A stretch of 64,000 nucleotides of DNA from Agarivorans sp. Toyoura001 (GTDB lineage: Bacteria > Pseudomonadota > Gammaproteobacteria > Enterobacterales > Celerinatantimonadaceae): the NCBI RefSeq assembly GCF_005405585.1, contig NZ_BJEQ01000011.1, positions 62,001 to 126,000 on the forward strand, given 5' to 3'. Below are positions 25,510-33,569 of the stretch, in pieces (within the stretch, counting starts at the first letter, position 1; the number at the start of each line of letters is the position of its first letter). Below the pieces are notes generated by a model, which was not told where the DNA came from, did not search any database, and saw nothing but the letters and a program-made list of their open reading frames with translations. Both the position numbers and the translations under genes were made by a program.

Positions 25510-25935
25510 TTAGCTTTTTAGATTATTCGATATTATCCCAGCTATTCGGCTGAACTCTTTTAACTCTTCATCACTTAAATTCTGCTTCATCTTTATACTT
25601 ACTTTGCTCTGTGTATCGGCGATAAGCGCGGCTAGCGCTTGGCCTTCCTCAGTTAGTGATAAAAACTGGCTTCTTTTATCTTCTGGGTTGGCGGTTTTTG
25701 TTAGCCAGTTATTGCTAATCATTTCTTTAACTAGGCGAGCAATCTGCGCTTTGTCTCTTCCCAAAAATTGAACAATGTCATTGGCCGTGCAGGCTTCTGA
25801 GTTGTGAATATAGCTTAAACATTTTACATGCATGCTGTTTAAACCTAACTCGCTAGCCTTAAGTGCCGAACGCATGGTTAAGCGGTATGAATGTGCAATG
25901 CTGAAAATGGTATTGGAAATTGAATGGTTATCCAT
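25510..25935 (-). CDS. MarR-family transcriptional regulator (first copy)
   Basis: 141-residue winged-helix regulator. The DNA-binding part reads NDIVQFLGRDKAQIARLVKEM (helix-turn-helix and recognition helix), followed by the wing NWLTKTANPEDKRSQFLSLTEEG, the MarR signature with the conserved Asp-Lys-Arg. It is divergent from the flavoprotein gene at 26036, and the shared 100-base region carries two clear dyads, so it very likely represses itself and that operon. It closely resembles the second MarR protein at 27837, which is the same length. Confidence 0.92.
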   Translation of the reverse strand: MDNHSISNTIFSIAHSYRLTMRSALKASELGLNSMHVKCLSYIHNSEACTANDIVQFLGRDKAQIARLVKEMISNNWLTKTANPEDKRSQFLSLTEEGQALAALIADTQSKVSIKMKQNLSDEELKEFSRIAGIISNNLKS

Positions 25936-25955
25936 AGATCCTACTTTGATATTTT

Positions 25956-26008
25956 GTTGACAATGTCAACTTAATTAAACTATAGTAGACCTTATCAACT
26001 TAATTGAT
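25956..26008. promoter_or_regulatory. Two MarR-type operator dyads in the divergent promoter
   Basis: GTTGAC-AAT-GTCAAC (25956-25970) is a perfect 15-base dyad; ATCAA-CTTAA-TTGAT (25994-26008) is a second. Both also carry the direct repeat TCAACTTAATT (25966-25976 and 25995-26005), 29 bases apart. They lie between the marR start and the flavoprotein start, where a dimeric MarR repressor would act. Confidence 0.6.
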
Positions 26009-26035
26009 GTTATTCAAGCTAATGAAGGAAACACT

Positions 26036-26767
26036 TTGAAGCCAAAGATGCGATTAACCCATGTTTCTAATATTGTTGAGCTTTCGCCACACCTGCGCCG
26101 AATAGTGGTAACAGGCGATAGCTTAGGTGACTTTCCTATCGGTAAAGAAGGCGCTCATGTAAAAGTAGTTTTGCAACAAAGTACCCAAAAAGATCCCATA
26201 CTGCGTTCATATACTATTCGCTCGTTTAGTGCTGAAACCAAAGAGCTCGCCTTGGATTTTGTGGTTAATCGCCATAGTGGGCCAGCGACTGACTGGGCCA
26301 AAAATGCAAAGGTGGGCGACAGCCTGGGTATCGCTGGGCCAGGGCCAATGAAATTGACTCAATATCAGCATGATAGCTACTTGTTAGTGGGCGACATCAC
26401 GTCGCTAAATGCGATTAACGGCTATGTGCCACGCTTTAATAAAAGTGCCGAAGTAAACGTGGTGATTAGCGTACCGACTCGTGCAGACATTATCGAAATG
26501 GATTACCGCGACTCGGTGCATACCGAATGGTTTGTTGAAGATGAAGCAACTGGCACTTTAGAGCAAGCAGTCTTTGAGCGAGCCAAAAACATGCCTCTAG
26601 ATACCCAGGTATTCTTGGGGCTTGAAGCGAGAAGTATTCGCACATTACGCCCGGTTCTGCAGCAAGATATTGGCTTTAATAGATTGAATGTTTCGGCAGT
26701 AGGGTATTGGAAACAAGGCGTAAATGCCGACCGCTTTGGCGCTCAGAAGAAGGCTCAGCCACTGTAA
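26036..26767 (+). CDS. Siderophore-interacting protein (FAD-dependent ferric reductase family)
   Basis: 243-residue flavoprotein of the ViuB/YqjH family that uses NAD(P)H to reduce ferric siderophores in the cytoplasm. The FAD-binding motif RSYTIRSF (about residues 61-68) is preceded by the HVKVVL strand. The conserved GPA-T-DWA segment and the IAGPG loop follow, with the C-terminal NAD(P)-binding SIP domain (DSYLLVGDITSLNAI, SAVGYWKQG). TTG 26036 has AAGGAAA about 8 bases upstream; ATG four codons later is an alternative. No siderophore synthesis or receptor gene is close, and control by MarR rather than an obvious Fur box suggests a general reductase role. Confidence 0.85.
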   Translation: MKPKMRLTHVSNIVELSPHLRRIVVTGDSLGDFPIGKEGAHVKVVLQQSTQKDPILRSYTIRSFSAETKELALDFVVNRHSGPATDWAKNAKVGDSLGIAGPGPMKLTQYQHDSYLLVGDITSLNAINGYVPRFNKSAEVNVVISVPTRADIIEMDYRDSVHTEWFVEDEATGTLEQAVFERAKNMPLDTQVFLGLEARSIRTLRPVLQQDIGFNRLNVSAVGYWKQGVNADRFGAQKKAQPL

Positions 26768-26815
26768 GATTGCTAAATGACTTAAGACCACAATATTGAG
26801 ATGAGGACGAACACC

Positions 26816-27667
26816 GTGAAAATTGCAATAACCGCCGCTAACGGCCAGCTAGGCTCTGCAATCGCTAAAGCGACTATCGCTTTATTGTCGAAAGAAAACG
26901 TAGTGGCACTGGCGCGTACCCCAGAAAAAGCCGCCGCTTTGGGCGTAGAAGTTCGCCCTGGTGATTACAATAACCAAGGCCAATTAGAGCAGTCTTTACA
27001 GGGTATTGATGCACTATTGCTGGTATCTGGTATGGACGCGCCAGACAAGCGCATTGCGCAACACCGAAATGTTATTCGTGCAGCCAAGAGCGCAGGTGTT
27101 AAAAAAATAGTGTATACCAGCGTACAAGGCGCAGAACAGGGAACGGCTTTTTCACCGGTGATTCAAAGCAATCGCCAAACCGAGCAAGATGTTCGAGAAA
27201 GTGGCCTAGACTGGGTGATTGGTAGAAATGGCATCTACATTGAACCTGATATTGAATATCTAGAAAACTACAAGAAGTTAGGGGTTATTGCTAACTGCGC
27301 CGGTGACGGAAAATGCGGCTATACCACGCGTTCCGAATTAGCCCATGCTTACGCATGTATGCTCAGTGATGATAAACACAATGGCAATACCTATAACTTA
27401 CATGGCGAGGCGCTTAGCCAATACGACTTAGCGGAGTATTTTAATCGCGCTTTCAACACCACGCTGCGTTACACCCCGATGTCGGTTGAAGAGTATAAAC
27501 AAGAGCGAATTGCTGAACTGGGTGAGTTTATCGGAACAGTAATTTCAGGTATTTATGACGGTATTCGCCAAGGCGAAGCGGATAATCCAAGCCATTTCTT
27601 AGCGGCAACGGGGCGGCAGCATCAAGCTTGGGATGATTATTTTTCCAGTTTAAACAAATCTTTATGA
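26816..27667 (+). CDS. QorB-like NAD(P)-binding (atypical SDR/NmrA) protein
   Basis: 283 residues from GTG 26816, which begins at the nucleotide-binding strand KIAITAANGQLGSAIA (GxxGxxG-like) and has GAGGACG upstream; ATG 26801 in the same frame has no ribosome binding site. Further family features are VVALARTPEKAAALGVEVR, YTSVQGAEQG and the substrate-side IGRNGIYIE. The closest named relative is E. coli QorB (YtfG), a quinone oxidoreductase; NmrA-type sensors share the fold. It probably belongs to the same operon as the flavoprotein, 48 bases upstream. Confidence 0.82.
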   Translation: MKIAITAANGQLGSAIAKATIALLSKENVVALARTPEKAAALGVEVRPGDYNNQGQLEQSLQGIDALLLVSGMDAPDKRIAQHRNVIRAAKSAGVKKIVYTSVQGAEQGTAFSPVIQSNRQTEQDVRESGLDWVIGRNGIYIEPDIEYLENYKKLGVIANCAGDGKCGYTTRSELAHAYACMLSDDKHNGNTYNLHGEALSQYDLAEYFNRAFNTTLRYTPMSVEEYKQERIAELGEFIGTVISGIYDGIRQGEADNPSHFLAATGRQHQAWDDYFSSLNKSL

Positions 27668-27715
27668 TTGAGTGACTAAGGTGCGGTTAAAAGCTGGATT
27701 GACTTACTCTTAATA

Positions 27716-27769
27716 TTTAGTTGATTAGAACAACTAAATGTGCCAGCATAGTTGTCGCAGTCAACTATG
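27716..27769 (+). promoter_or_regulatory. Tandem MarR-type operator dyads before the second marR
   Basis: TTTAGTTG-N7-CAACTAAA (27716-27738) and CATAGTTG-N7-CAACTATG (27747-27769) are two perfect dyads with the shared core TAGTTG-N7-CAACTA, centres 31 bases apart. They lie in the leader of the marR gene at 27837 and point to autoregulation and control of the exporter downstream. They differ from the dyads at 25956-26008, so the two MarR proteins may have separate sites. Confidence 0.65.
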
Positions 27770-27836
27770 TTGGCAGCGCAGCCTGTCTCACACGCTTATT
27801 CGCTATTTTACTCAGTTCATCTCGTTTGGAGAAATC

Positions 27837-28262
27837 GTGCCGATTCATCGTTCTATTAATCACGCATTGCGAGATATTCGCCTGAAAACGCGAACCAAAA
27901 TGATGGCTGAGGTAAAGCGCCAACAGGTGGACTTTTCTCCCCTAGAACACAAGGCAATGAGCGATATTGCAGCCTGCGAAGGCGCCTCTCAGCAAACGCT
28001 AGTTGTGTCGATGAGTAAAGACAAAGCGCAAATAGCGCGGGTAGTAGCCCGTTTACTGCGACAAGATCTCATCACTAAGCACGGCAATCCAGACGATAAG
28101 CGAGCAGTATTGCTGGCCTTAACTGAACGTGGGCAGCAGTTGCTAGCATGTTTGGACAAAGTGGAAATGGAGATCGTTAATGACATGCTGGAGGACTTTA
28201 GTGAAGAAGAGTCTCAGCTGTTTTGCTCGTTGCTGCATCGGATTAATCACAACTTAAAGTAA
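27837..28262 (+). CDS. MarR-family transcriptional regulator (second copy)
   Basis: 141 residues from GTG 27837 with TTTGGAG 5 bases upstream. A reading from ATG 27738 would add 33 residues that run through the operator dyads and have no counterpart in the first MarR, so I reject it. DNA-binding segment: LVVSMSKDKAQIARVVARLL; wing: DLITKHGNPDDKRAVLLALTE. Strong similarity to the MarR at 25510 (shared DKAQIAR and NP(E/D)DKR) suggests an old duplication. It is followed by a drug-type exporter that it likely controls. Confidence 0.9.
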   Translation: MPIHRSINHALRDIRLKTRTKMMAEVKRQQVDFSPLEHKAMSDIAACEGASQQTLVVSMSKDKAQIARVVARLLRQDLITKHGNPDDKRAVLLALTERGQQLLACLDKVEMEIVNDMLEDFSEEESQLFCSLLHRINHNLK

Positions 28263-28353
28263 GCACTGCCTTAATCAATGAACTAAGTCTTCTTCGCGTT
28301 AACGCTTGTGCATTGTTTCCTCCCCTGTACTAAATGTAGTTTGGAGTAGTACC

Positions 28354-29568
28354 TTGAAAAAAGAACAACCCTTTTTAGGGCAAACGGGCACCTTGCTATT
28401 TTTAGTGGTGATCAGTGCGTTTCCGCCCTTAACCACCGATCTCTATTTGCCCGCTTTGCCACAAATGGTCGATATTTTTAATACCAATCAAACCATGGTG
28501 AACTTAACGCTCAGTGTTTATTTTGTTACTTATGCCGTTGGTCTTCTATTTTGGGGGCCGTTAAGCGAAAAGTTTGGCCGCAAACCTATCTTGCTTGTGG
28601 GCATGGGGATCTATATTTCCGCCAGTGTTTTATGTGCCCTTGTGCCTAATATTGAAATGCTGATTGGTGCTCGCTTAATACAGGCATTTGGTGGCAGCGC
28701 GGTTACCGTGGTGGCTACCGCCATTGTTAAAGATCTTTACGATGGCAGAGAGCGTGAAAGAATAATGGCAACCATTATGTCCTTAGTGATCATTGCCCCT
28801 ATGGTAGCGCCGGTACTCGGGTCGTTTTTACTTAAGATTGGTTCTTGGCGCATGATGTTTGTGGCTTTAGCCATTTTTGGTGGTTTGTCTGCGCTACTTG
28901 CCATTGGCTACCGAGAAACTCTAGACACGCGCTATACCGGTTCTATTGTTCGTTCTTGGGGGCGCTTAGCGGTAGTAATGAAAAACCCTCGATTCACTTC
29001 ATTACTGGGGATATTTTCTATTCCGGCCATGGCAATGATGGCGTTTTTAGCTGCGGGGTCGTATATCTATGTCAATGGCTTTGGTCTTACTGAGCAAGAG
29101 TTTAGTTACGCTTTTGCATTCAATGCTTTGTTAGCCTCATTTGGGCCACGCATATACATGAAGTTATCTAAGCACATCTCTGTTCAAACGATAGTGATGA
29201 TGTGCTTTGGCTTATTGGCACTATGCGGCGTGCTAATGCTTACCGCGGGGCATTTATCACCTTGGCTGTTTGCTATGCTTGCTGGCCCTGCCACTGTTGG
29301 GGTAATTGGTATGCGTGTACCTGGCACCAATCTAATGCTTGAACAACAAGAGAGTGATACCGGTTCGGCGGTGGCAATTATTCAATTTTTTGCGATGATG
29401 TGCGGTTCGCTGGGTATGGTATTGGTGTCGTTACGGCCTGAGTCTTTGATTGAAAACTTAGGCACTATTCAGTGTGTAATCGGCTTTACGGGCGGGGCTT
29501 TATGGCTATTGGTAAGAAACCGATCTTACGTGACTGAAAAAGTCTCTGAGCTAAGCCAAGAAGCTTAA
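28354..29568 (+). CDS. Bcr/CflA-family MFS multidrug exporter
   Basis: 404-residue, 12-helix major facilitator. TTG 28354 has GGAG 8 bases upstream and begins just before TM1 (LLFLVVISAFPPLTTDLYLP), the family hallmark; the longer frame from 28306 lacks a good site. MFS motif A is GPLSEKFGRKP (about residues 72-82), and motif C-like LVIIAPMVAPVLGSFL follows in TM5. The family exports drugs and small metabolites by proton antiport. It is the end of the MarR module, and its stop overlaps the anmK stop by 4 bases on the other strand. Confidence 0.9.
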   Translation: MKKEQPFLGQTGTLLFLVVISAFPPLTTDLYLPALPQMVDIFNTNQTMVNLTLSVYFVTYAVGLLFWGPLSEKFGRKPILLVGMGIYISASVLCALVPNIEMLIGARLIQAFGGSAVTVVATAIVKDLYDGRERERIMATIMSLVIIAPMVAPVLGSFLLKIGSWRMMFVALAIFGGLSALLAIGYRETLDTRYTGSIVRSWGRLAVVMKNPRFTSLLGIFSIPAMAMMAFLAAGSYIYVNGFGLTEQEFSYAFAFNALLASFGPRIYMKLSKHISVQTIVMMCFGLLALCGVLMLTAGHLSPWLFAMLAGPATVGVIGMRVPGTNLMLEQQESDTGSAVAIIQFFAMMCGSLGMVLVSLRPESLIENLGTIQCVIGFTGGALWLLVRNRSYVTEKVSELSQEA

Positions 29569-30671
29569 TTAGCGGGATAAAACCCACCCAAAATAGCCGG
29601 TTTACTAGCGCCAGTTACTGAGCTGGCGTTGCCTGTTTGTCGCTGCACAAAGCAGCGGGCAAGCCAAGCAAATGCCATGGCCTCTAAGGCTTGTTCTGGT
29701 ATGCCCAGCGCTGAGGTTCTACTCAGCGTGAGTTTGGGTAAAGCCTTGGCTAACAACGCCAATAAAAAGCCATTGTTATCACCTCCACCACACAAGTAAA
29801 CCGTACCTTCTTCATAGCTTAACAACTGCTGAGCAATACTTTGGCTGGTTAAATGGTGCAGGGTGCATTGAATGTCTTCTGGCGAGGCCATAGAAAACTC
29901 AGGCTGCGTTAAAAAGCTATCTAACCACGCTAGGTGAAAATATTCACGACCAGTGCTTTTGGGGGCGCTTAAACTAAAATAATCATCGCTTAGCATCTGC
30001 TCTAGTAAACGAGGTATCAGCGTGCCGCTGCGGCCCCAGTCACCGTTGTCGTCGTAATCTAAACCGCTAGGGTGATAGCGCTTAAAGTGTTGGTCCAACA
30101 AGGTATTGCCGGGCCCGGTGTCATAACCCAGTAACTCTTGTTTGGGAACAAGAGCAGTAATGTTAGCAATGCCACCAATATTTAGGATGAAACGTGGCTC
30201 ACTTGGATGACTAAACATTGCTTGGTGAAAGGCTGGTACCAAGGGCGCACCTTGGCCGCCTAAGGCCATGTCTTTGTTTCTAAAATCGGCCACTACATCT
30301 ATTTTGCTTTGCACCGCAATGTGGCTTGGGCTGCCTATCTGCAAACTAAAACTTAGCTCAGGGAAGTGGCGAATGGTTTGGCCGTGGCTACCTATGGCGG
30401 TGATGTGATCGGCACTTAAGCCAGCAAGCTGAATGGCTTGATTCGCAGTATCAGCAAATAAGCCAGCAACTGCCACGCTAGCTGATGCCATGTTGGCTAA
30501 TTCGTTCTCTGCTGGGCTACATAAGCCGTGTAATTGGCTGAGTAATTGAGCCGGAATAGCTTGCTGGTGGTGGGCCAGTAGCTTGGGGGGGGATTGGGCA
30601 AAATCCACTACCACCGCATCTACGCCATCCATACTGGTACCAGACATTAAACCTAGATAAATATCACTCAT
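29565..30671 (-). CDS. anmK: Anhydro-N-acetylmuramic acid kinase
   Basis: Converts anhydro-MurNAc from recycled peptidoglycan into MurNAc-6-phosphate. 368 residues, standard. ATP/substrate motifs are GLMSGTSMDGVDAVVVDF (residues 7-24), GSHGQTIRHFP, DVVADFRNKDMALGGQGAPL, NIGGIANIT and CGGGDNNGFLL. It begins 8 bases after the stop of the M23 peptidase gene, so a wall hydrolase and a wall-recycling kinase form one operon. The C-terminus converges with the MFS gene. Confidence 0.96.
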   Translation of the reverse strand: MSDIYLGLMSGTSMDGVDAVVVDFAQSPPKLLAHHQQAIPAQLLSQLHGLCSPAENELANMASASVAVAGLFADTANQAIQLAGLSADHITAIGSHGQTIRHFPELSFSLQIGSPSHIAVQSKIDVVADFRNKDMALGGQGAPLVPAFHQAMFSHPSEPRFILNIGGIANITALVPKQELLGYDTGPGNTLLDQHFKRYHPSGLDYDDNGDWGRSGTLIPRLLEQMLSDDYFSLSAPKSTGREYFHLAWLDSFLTQPEFSMASPEDIQCTLHHLTSQSIAQQLLSYEEGTVYLCGGGDNNGFLLALLAKALPKLTLSRTSALGIPEQALEAMAFAWLARCFVQRQTGNASSVTGASKPAILGGFYPAN

Positions 30672-30679
30672 CGCCTTGC

Positions 30680-32329
30680 CTAGTTCATGGCCAGTAATAC
30701 CCGTTTGGTATTATCTAGCTGTTCAATACGGGCTTTAGCAATAGGCATAAAGCGTTGCTTTTGCTCTCCTTTAAGTGGGGTCGAGGTAGGAAGCTTAACC
30801 GTACGCGGGTTTTTATGTACCCCATGTACCAAGAACTCATAGTGTAAGTGCGGGCCAGTAACTCGGCCTGTTGCTCCTACAGTACCAATTTTCTTGCCCT
30901 GTTTTACTCGCTGGCCGGTTTTTACGTAACGTTTATGCAAGTGCAAGTACTTGGTGACATAAGCGCTGCTGTGCTGAATAAACACATAATTACCGTTGTA
31001 TTTGCTGTACCCCGACTTGGTGACTCGGCCATCGCCAGCGGCTTGTACCGGCGTGCCCACTTTAGCGGCGTAATCGATGCCGTTATGAGCGCGTACTCGG
31101 CCGGTTACTGGGTGTAAGCGGCGAGGGTTAAAGCTAGAGCTTATGTATTTAAAGTTAACTGGAGCGCGTAAAAAGGCCTTACGCATTGGCCGGCCTTCAG
31201 GGGTGTAGTAATTGCCATCGTCGTGACGAACAGCTCGAAATACATCGCCTTGATTGATAAATTCAGCGGCAATGATATCGCCATTGCCGGCGTATTGGCC
31301 GTCTACGTATAGCTCTTCAAACAACACCATAAAGCTGTCATTTTTGCGAATGTCTAAGGCAAAATCGATGTCCCAGCCAAATACTGCGGCCAAGTCCATT
31401 ATTTGGCCTTGGCTTAGCTCGGCGCTAATACCGGCATTCCAAAAACTTGAGTTAATGGTGCCACGGGCAAAGTTAGTTCTAGTTTCTAACTCTTGTGTAT
31501 CAATGCGAGCGCTAAATTGGTCTTGTGAGTCACGTTCAATGATCAGAGTTTGATATTTTGATTGAGGGTAATGCAATTCGATAAGCTGATCGTTGTCATC
31601 GAGGTAAAAATCTAGGGTATCACCGGGGTGAACGGTACGTAATTTACGCGCTTCGCCGCCTAGTTGATCAATGTTGTGCAAGGTGCGGGCGCTTAACCCC
31701 ACGCGGGAAAAGATTAACGCCATGCTATCGCCAGATTTAACCGTTTGGCGTTTAAGCGTATAAAAGTGCTCTTGTTCTAGTGGCGTTTGATCAGACTCAA
31801 TGGCCAATTCTAAAGGGTAACGTACGCCTAAATGCAATTCGTTGCCTTGCTGAATTTGCTCAAGCACTGCAGCTGCATCATTTAAATCGACCTCACCGCC
31901 GCTTGAATCTGGCTCGATAACGGCCTTAGCTGTTAAAGGCGTACCTTGTTCTGATGCAAAGGTATGTGTTTCAGGATTTGCCTCAGGGGCAGGTTCGTTT
32001 TTGACAAGCTCCGTGGCTGCAGCTTGGCTAGGTTGCGGAGTCTTTGCTACTGACTCCACTTCAGGCGATTTAGCACTAGGCTGTTGCTCCGCTTCTTTAA
32101 GTTGCTCAGCTACCTTGATTTGCTCAATAGACGGCTCAGCTTTGGTTTTAATTTGCGGCGTTAAGGGTTCAACGCTTTGCGTACTGCTTGCTGCTGCAGA
32201 TAAGTCTATGCTTTGGCGCTGGCTGGCACTGGGAGAACTTTGCTCGCTAGGGAAAAGAAGAGCAGCCACTACTACAAGAAAGAGAATGATTAAGATTCGG
32301 CGGTGGCGTTTGGGTAATAAGCTTTGCAA
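30680..32329 (-). CDS. M23-family murein DD-endopeptidase (MepM-like) with LysM/OapA region
   Basis: 549 residues from TTG 32327-32329, chosen because GGAAG lies 5 bases upstream and the membrane anchor (ILIILFLVVVAALLF) then follows at once; a longer reading to 32476 adds 49 unlikely residues. Order: anchor, a Pro/Glu/Ala-rich linker (about residues 35-160), an OapA/LysM-like region (VKSGDSMALIFSRVGLSA), then the metallopeptidase. Zinc ligands are in HNGIDYAAKVGTP (H and D) and GPHLHYEFLVHG (HxH). The family cleaves peptide cross-links in peptidoglycan so that the wall can grow. The upstream stretch 32330-32666 contains no gene; see the possible RNA there. Confidence 0.92.
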   Translation of the reverse strand: MQSLLPKRHRRILIILFLVVVAALLFPSEQSSPSASQRQSIDLSAAASSTQSVEPLTPQIKTKAEPSIEQIKVAEQLKEAEQQPSAKSPEVESVAKTPQPSQAAATELVKNEPAPEANPETHTFASEQGTPLTAKAVIEPDSSGGEVDLNDAAAVLEQIQQGNELHLGVRYPLELAIESDQTPLEQEHFYTLKRQTVKSGDSMALIFSRVGLSARTLHNIDQLGGEARKLRTVHPGDTLDFYLDDNDQLIELHYPQSKYQTLIIERDSQDQFSARIDTQELETRTNFARGTINSSFWNAGISAELSQGQIMDLAAVFGWDIDFALDIRKNDSFMVLFEELYVDGQYAGNGDIIAAEFINQGDVFRAVRHDDGNYYTPEGRPMRKAFLRAPVNFKYISSSFNPRRLHPVTGRVRAHNGIDYAAKVGTPVQAAGDGRVTKSGYSKYNGNYVFIQHSSAYVTKYLHLHKRYVKTGQRVKQGKKIGTVGATGRVTGPHLHYEFLVHGVHKNPRTVKLPTSTPLKGEQKQRFMPIAKARIEQLDNTKRVLLAMN

Positions 32330-32666
32330 TCTACTTCCAACATACAAACAAGTGATTACGGCGATTGTAGCCAGATGCTGAGGAGAATGCCAGATTCTAC
32401 ATCGCAAGCCGTGAGCTATAAGGGATACAGCGCAGCGGGTGGCCAATTTGGCGCAGCTTGATAAGTACTGGTGCAATATCGATTTTAGTTGCTTAACCCG
32501 CAGTTTTATTAAGGAAAAGTCACCAAAGAATAAATGTTGGTGAATGATTAAACAGTGGCTTGTTTAACAAGATAAATAACCAAATACCTCTTTAGGGGTG
32601 GTGGTGTCTATCGAATGACCATGTGAATGCTAAATTAGCTCAAAGCTGGCACAAGAATTCCATTAC

Positions 32667-33569
32667 TTATAACGAAGATTTTTCTTCACTCGTATATGCT
32701 CTCGTCCCACTCGGTTTATCTGAGTGGGTTTTTTTTCGGGTTTTATCTAGCATGCTACACAGTGTGTTTACGCTTTCTAAGGTGCGAAGAGTGAGGCGAT
32801 GCGCCTTATCGGGATCTAGTTGGTAAATATTGTTATGTTTTACCGCCTGCAATTGTGGCCATTTATCCCACGAATGAGTAAATTCCCACTGGGCAACAAT
32901 AATGGCTTCAGGATCTGCACTTAATACCCACTCTTCAGATAGCAGCGGGTAAGGGGCAACGGCTTCGGCCATAATGTTTTCCCCGCCGCATAAGCGAATA
33001 CCATCGTCTATCCAGCTTTTGGCTGAAATACTCCGTAATGGCTGGTACCACATTTGATAAAACACACTCACAGGGCGTTGCGATTGGTACTGTTGGGCTA
33101 GTTGTTCCAGTTGCTGCTCGGCATAGTGGCTAAGCCTTTGGCCTGTTTCTGGTTCGCCCAATATTTCGCCTAACGTGGCGAGTTGCTTGGGTAGCGTAGC
33201 CAGTTGCTTGGGCTGAGAGACAAACACGTCAATGTTCAAGGCTCTTAGCTTTTGCGCCAAACTTTCTTGGTTGCCTTGTTTCCACACCAACACTAAATCT
33301 GGTTTCAATGAAATAATGCTTTCTAAGCTGATGTATTGATAATTGCCAATGCGTGGCAGGGCTTTAGCGGCTTCCGGGTAGTCTGCGTAATCTACCGTGG
33401 CAATCAGCCTATCGCCAGCGCCAAGGGCGTAAACTTGCTCGGTTAAATGTGGCGCTAAGGCAATAATACGTTGTGGTTTGGCCTGCAAGGTGGAACTAAA
33501 AAGCAAGCATACAGCCGCCAGGAATAGGGCTAAGTTTGCGACAATAAAACGCTTATAAGTAGATAACAC
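32667..33569 (-). CDS. btuF: Vitamin B12 (cobalamin) ABC transporter substrate-binding protein
   Basis: Periplasmic corrinoid-binding protein of about 300 residues. Signal peptide (IVANLALFLAAVCLLFSSTLQA) then the type III binding-protein fold: RIIALAPHLTEQVYALGAGD, TVDYADYPEAAKALPRIGNY, and LKPDLVLVW, as in BtuF. GTG 33567-33569 is used; a TTG two codons upstream is equally possible. Its start overlaps the end of the cbiB-like gene, so it is coupled to it. The last roughly 20 residues (RKKTHSDKPSGTRAY on) are encoded across a terminator stem and look like added sequence, not fold. BtuC and BtuD are not encoded nearby. Confidence 0.9.
   Translation of the reverse strand: MLSTYKRFIVANLALFLAAVCLLFSSTLQAKPQRIIALAPHLTEQVYALGAGDRLIATVDYADYPEAAKALPRIGNYQYISLESIISLKPDLVLVWKQGNQESLAQKLRALNIDVFVSQPKQLATLPKQLATLGEILGEPETGQRLSHYAEQQLEQLAQQYQSQRPVSVFYQMWYQPLRSISAKSWIDDGIRLCGGENIMAEAVAPYPLLSEEWVLSADPEAIIVAQWEFTHSWDKWPQLQAVKHNNIYQLDPDKAHRLTLRTLESVNTLCSMLDKTRKKTHSDKPSGTRAYTSEEKSSL
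32673..32736 (+). ncRNA. Possible small RNA ending at an orphan terminator
   Basis: CCCACTC (32706-32712) and GAGTGGG (32722-32728) form a stem followed by eight T on the plus strand (32729-32736), a textbook intrinsic terminator. On the minus strand no T run follows, so it does not serve btuF. No plus-strand gene ends here. A sigma-54-like element TGGCAC-N5-TTCCA (32647-32662; the -12 GC is imperfect) lies about 12 bases before 32673, which I use as a guessed 5' end. The transcript itself is not demonstrated, and it would be antisense to the last codons of btuF. Confidence 0.35.

Noticed and set aside
27738..27836. N-terminal extension of the second MarR from ATG 27738
   Set aside because: It reads through two operator dyads, has no ribosome binding site, and its paralogue lacks it.
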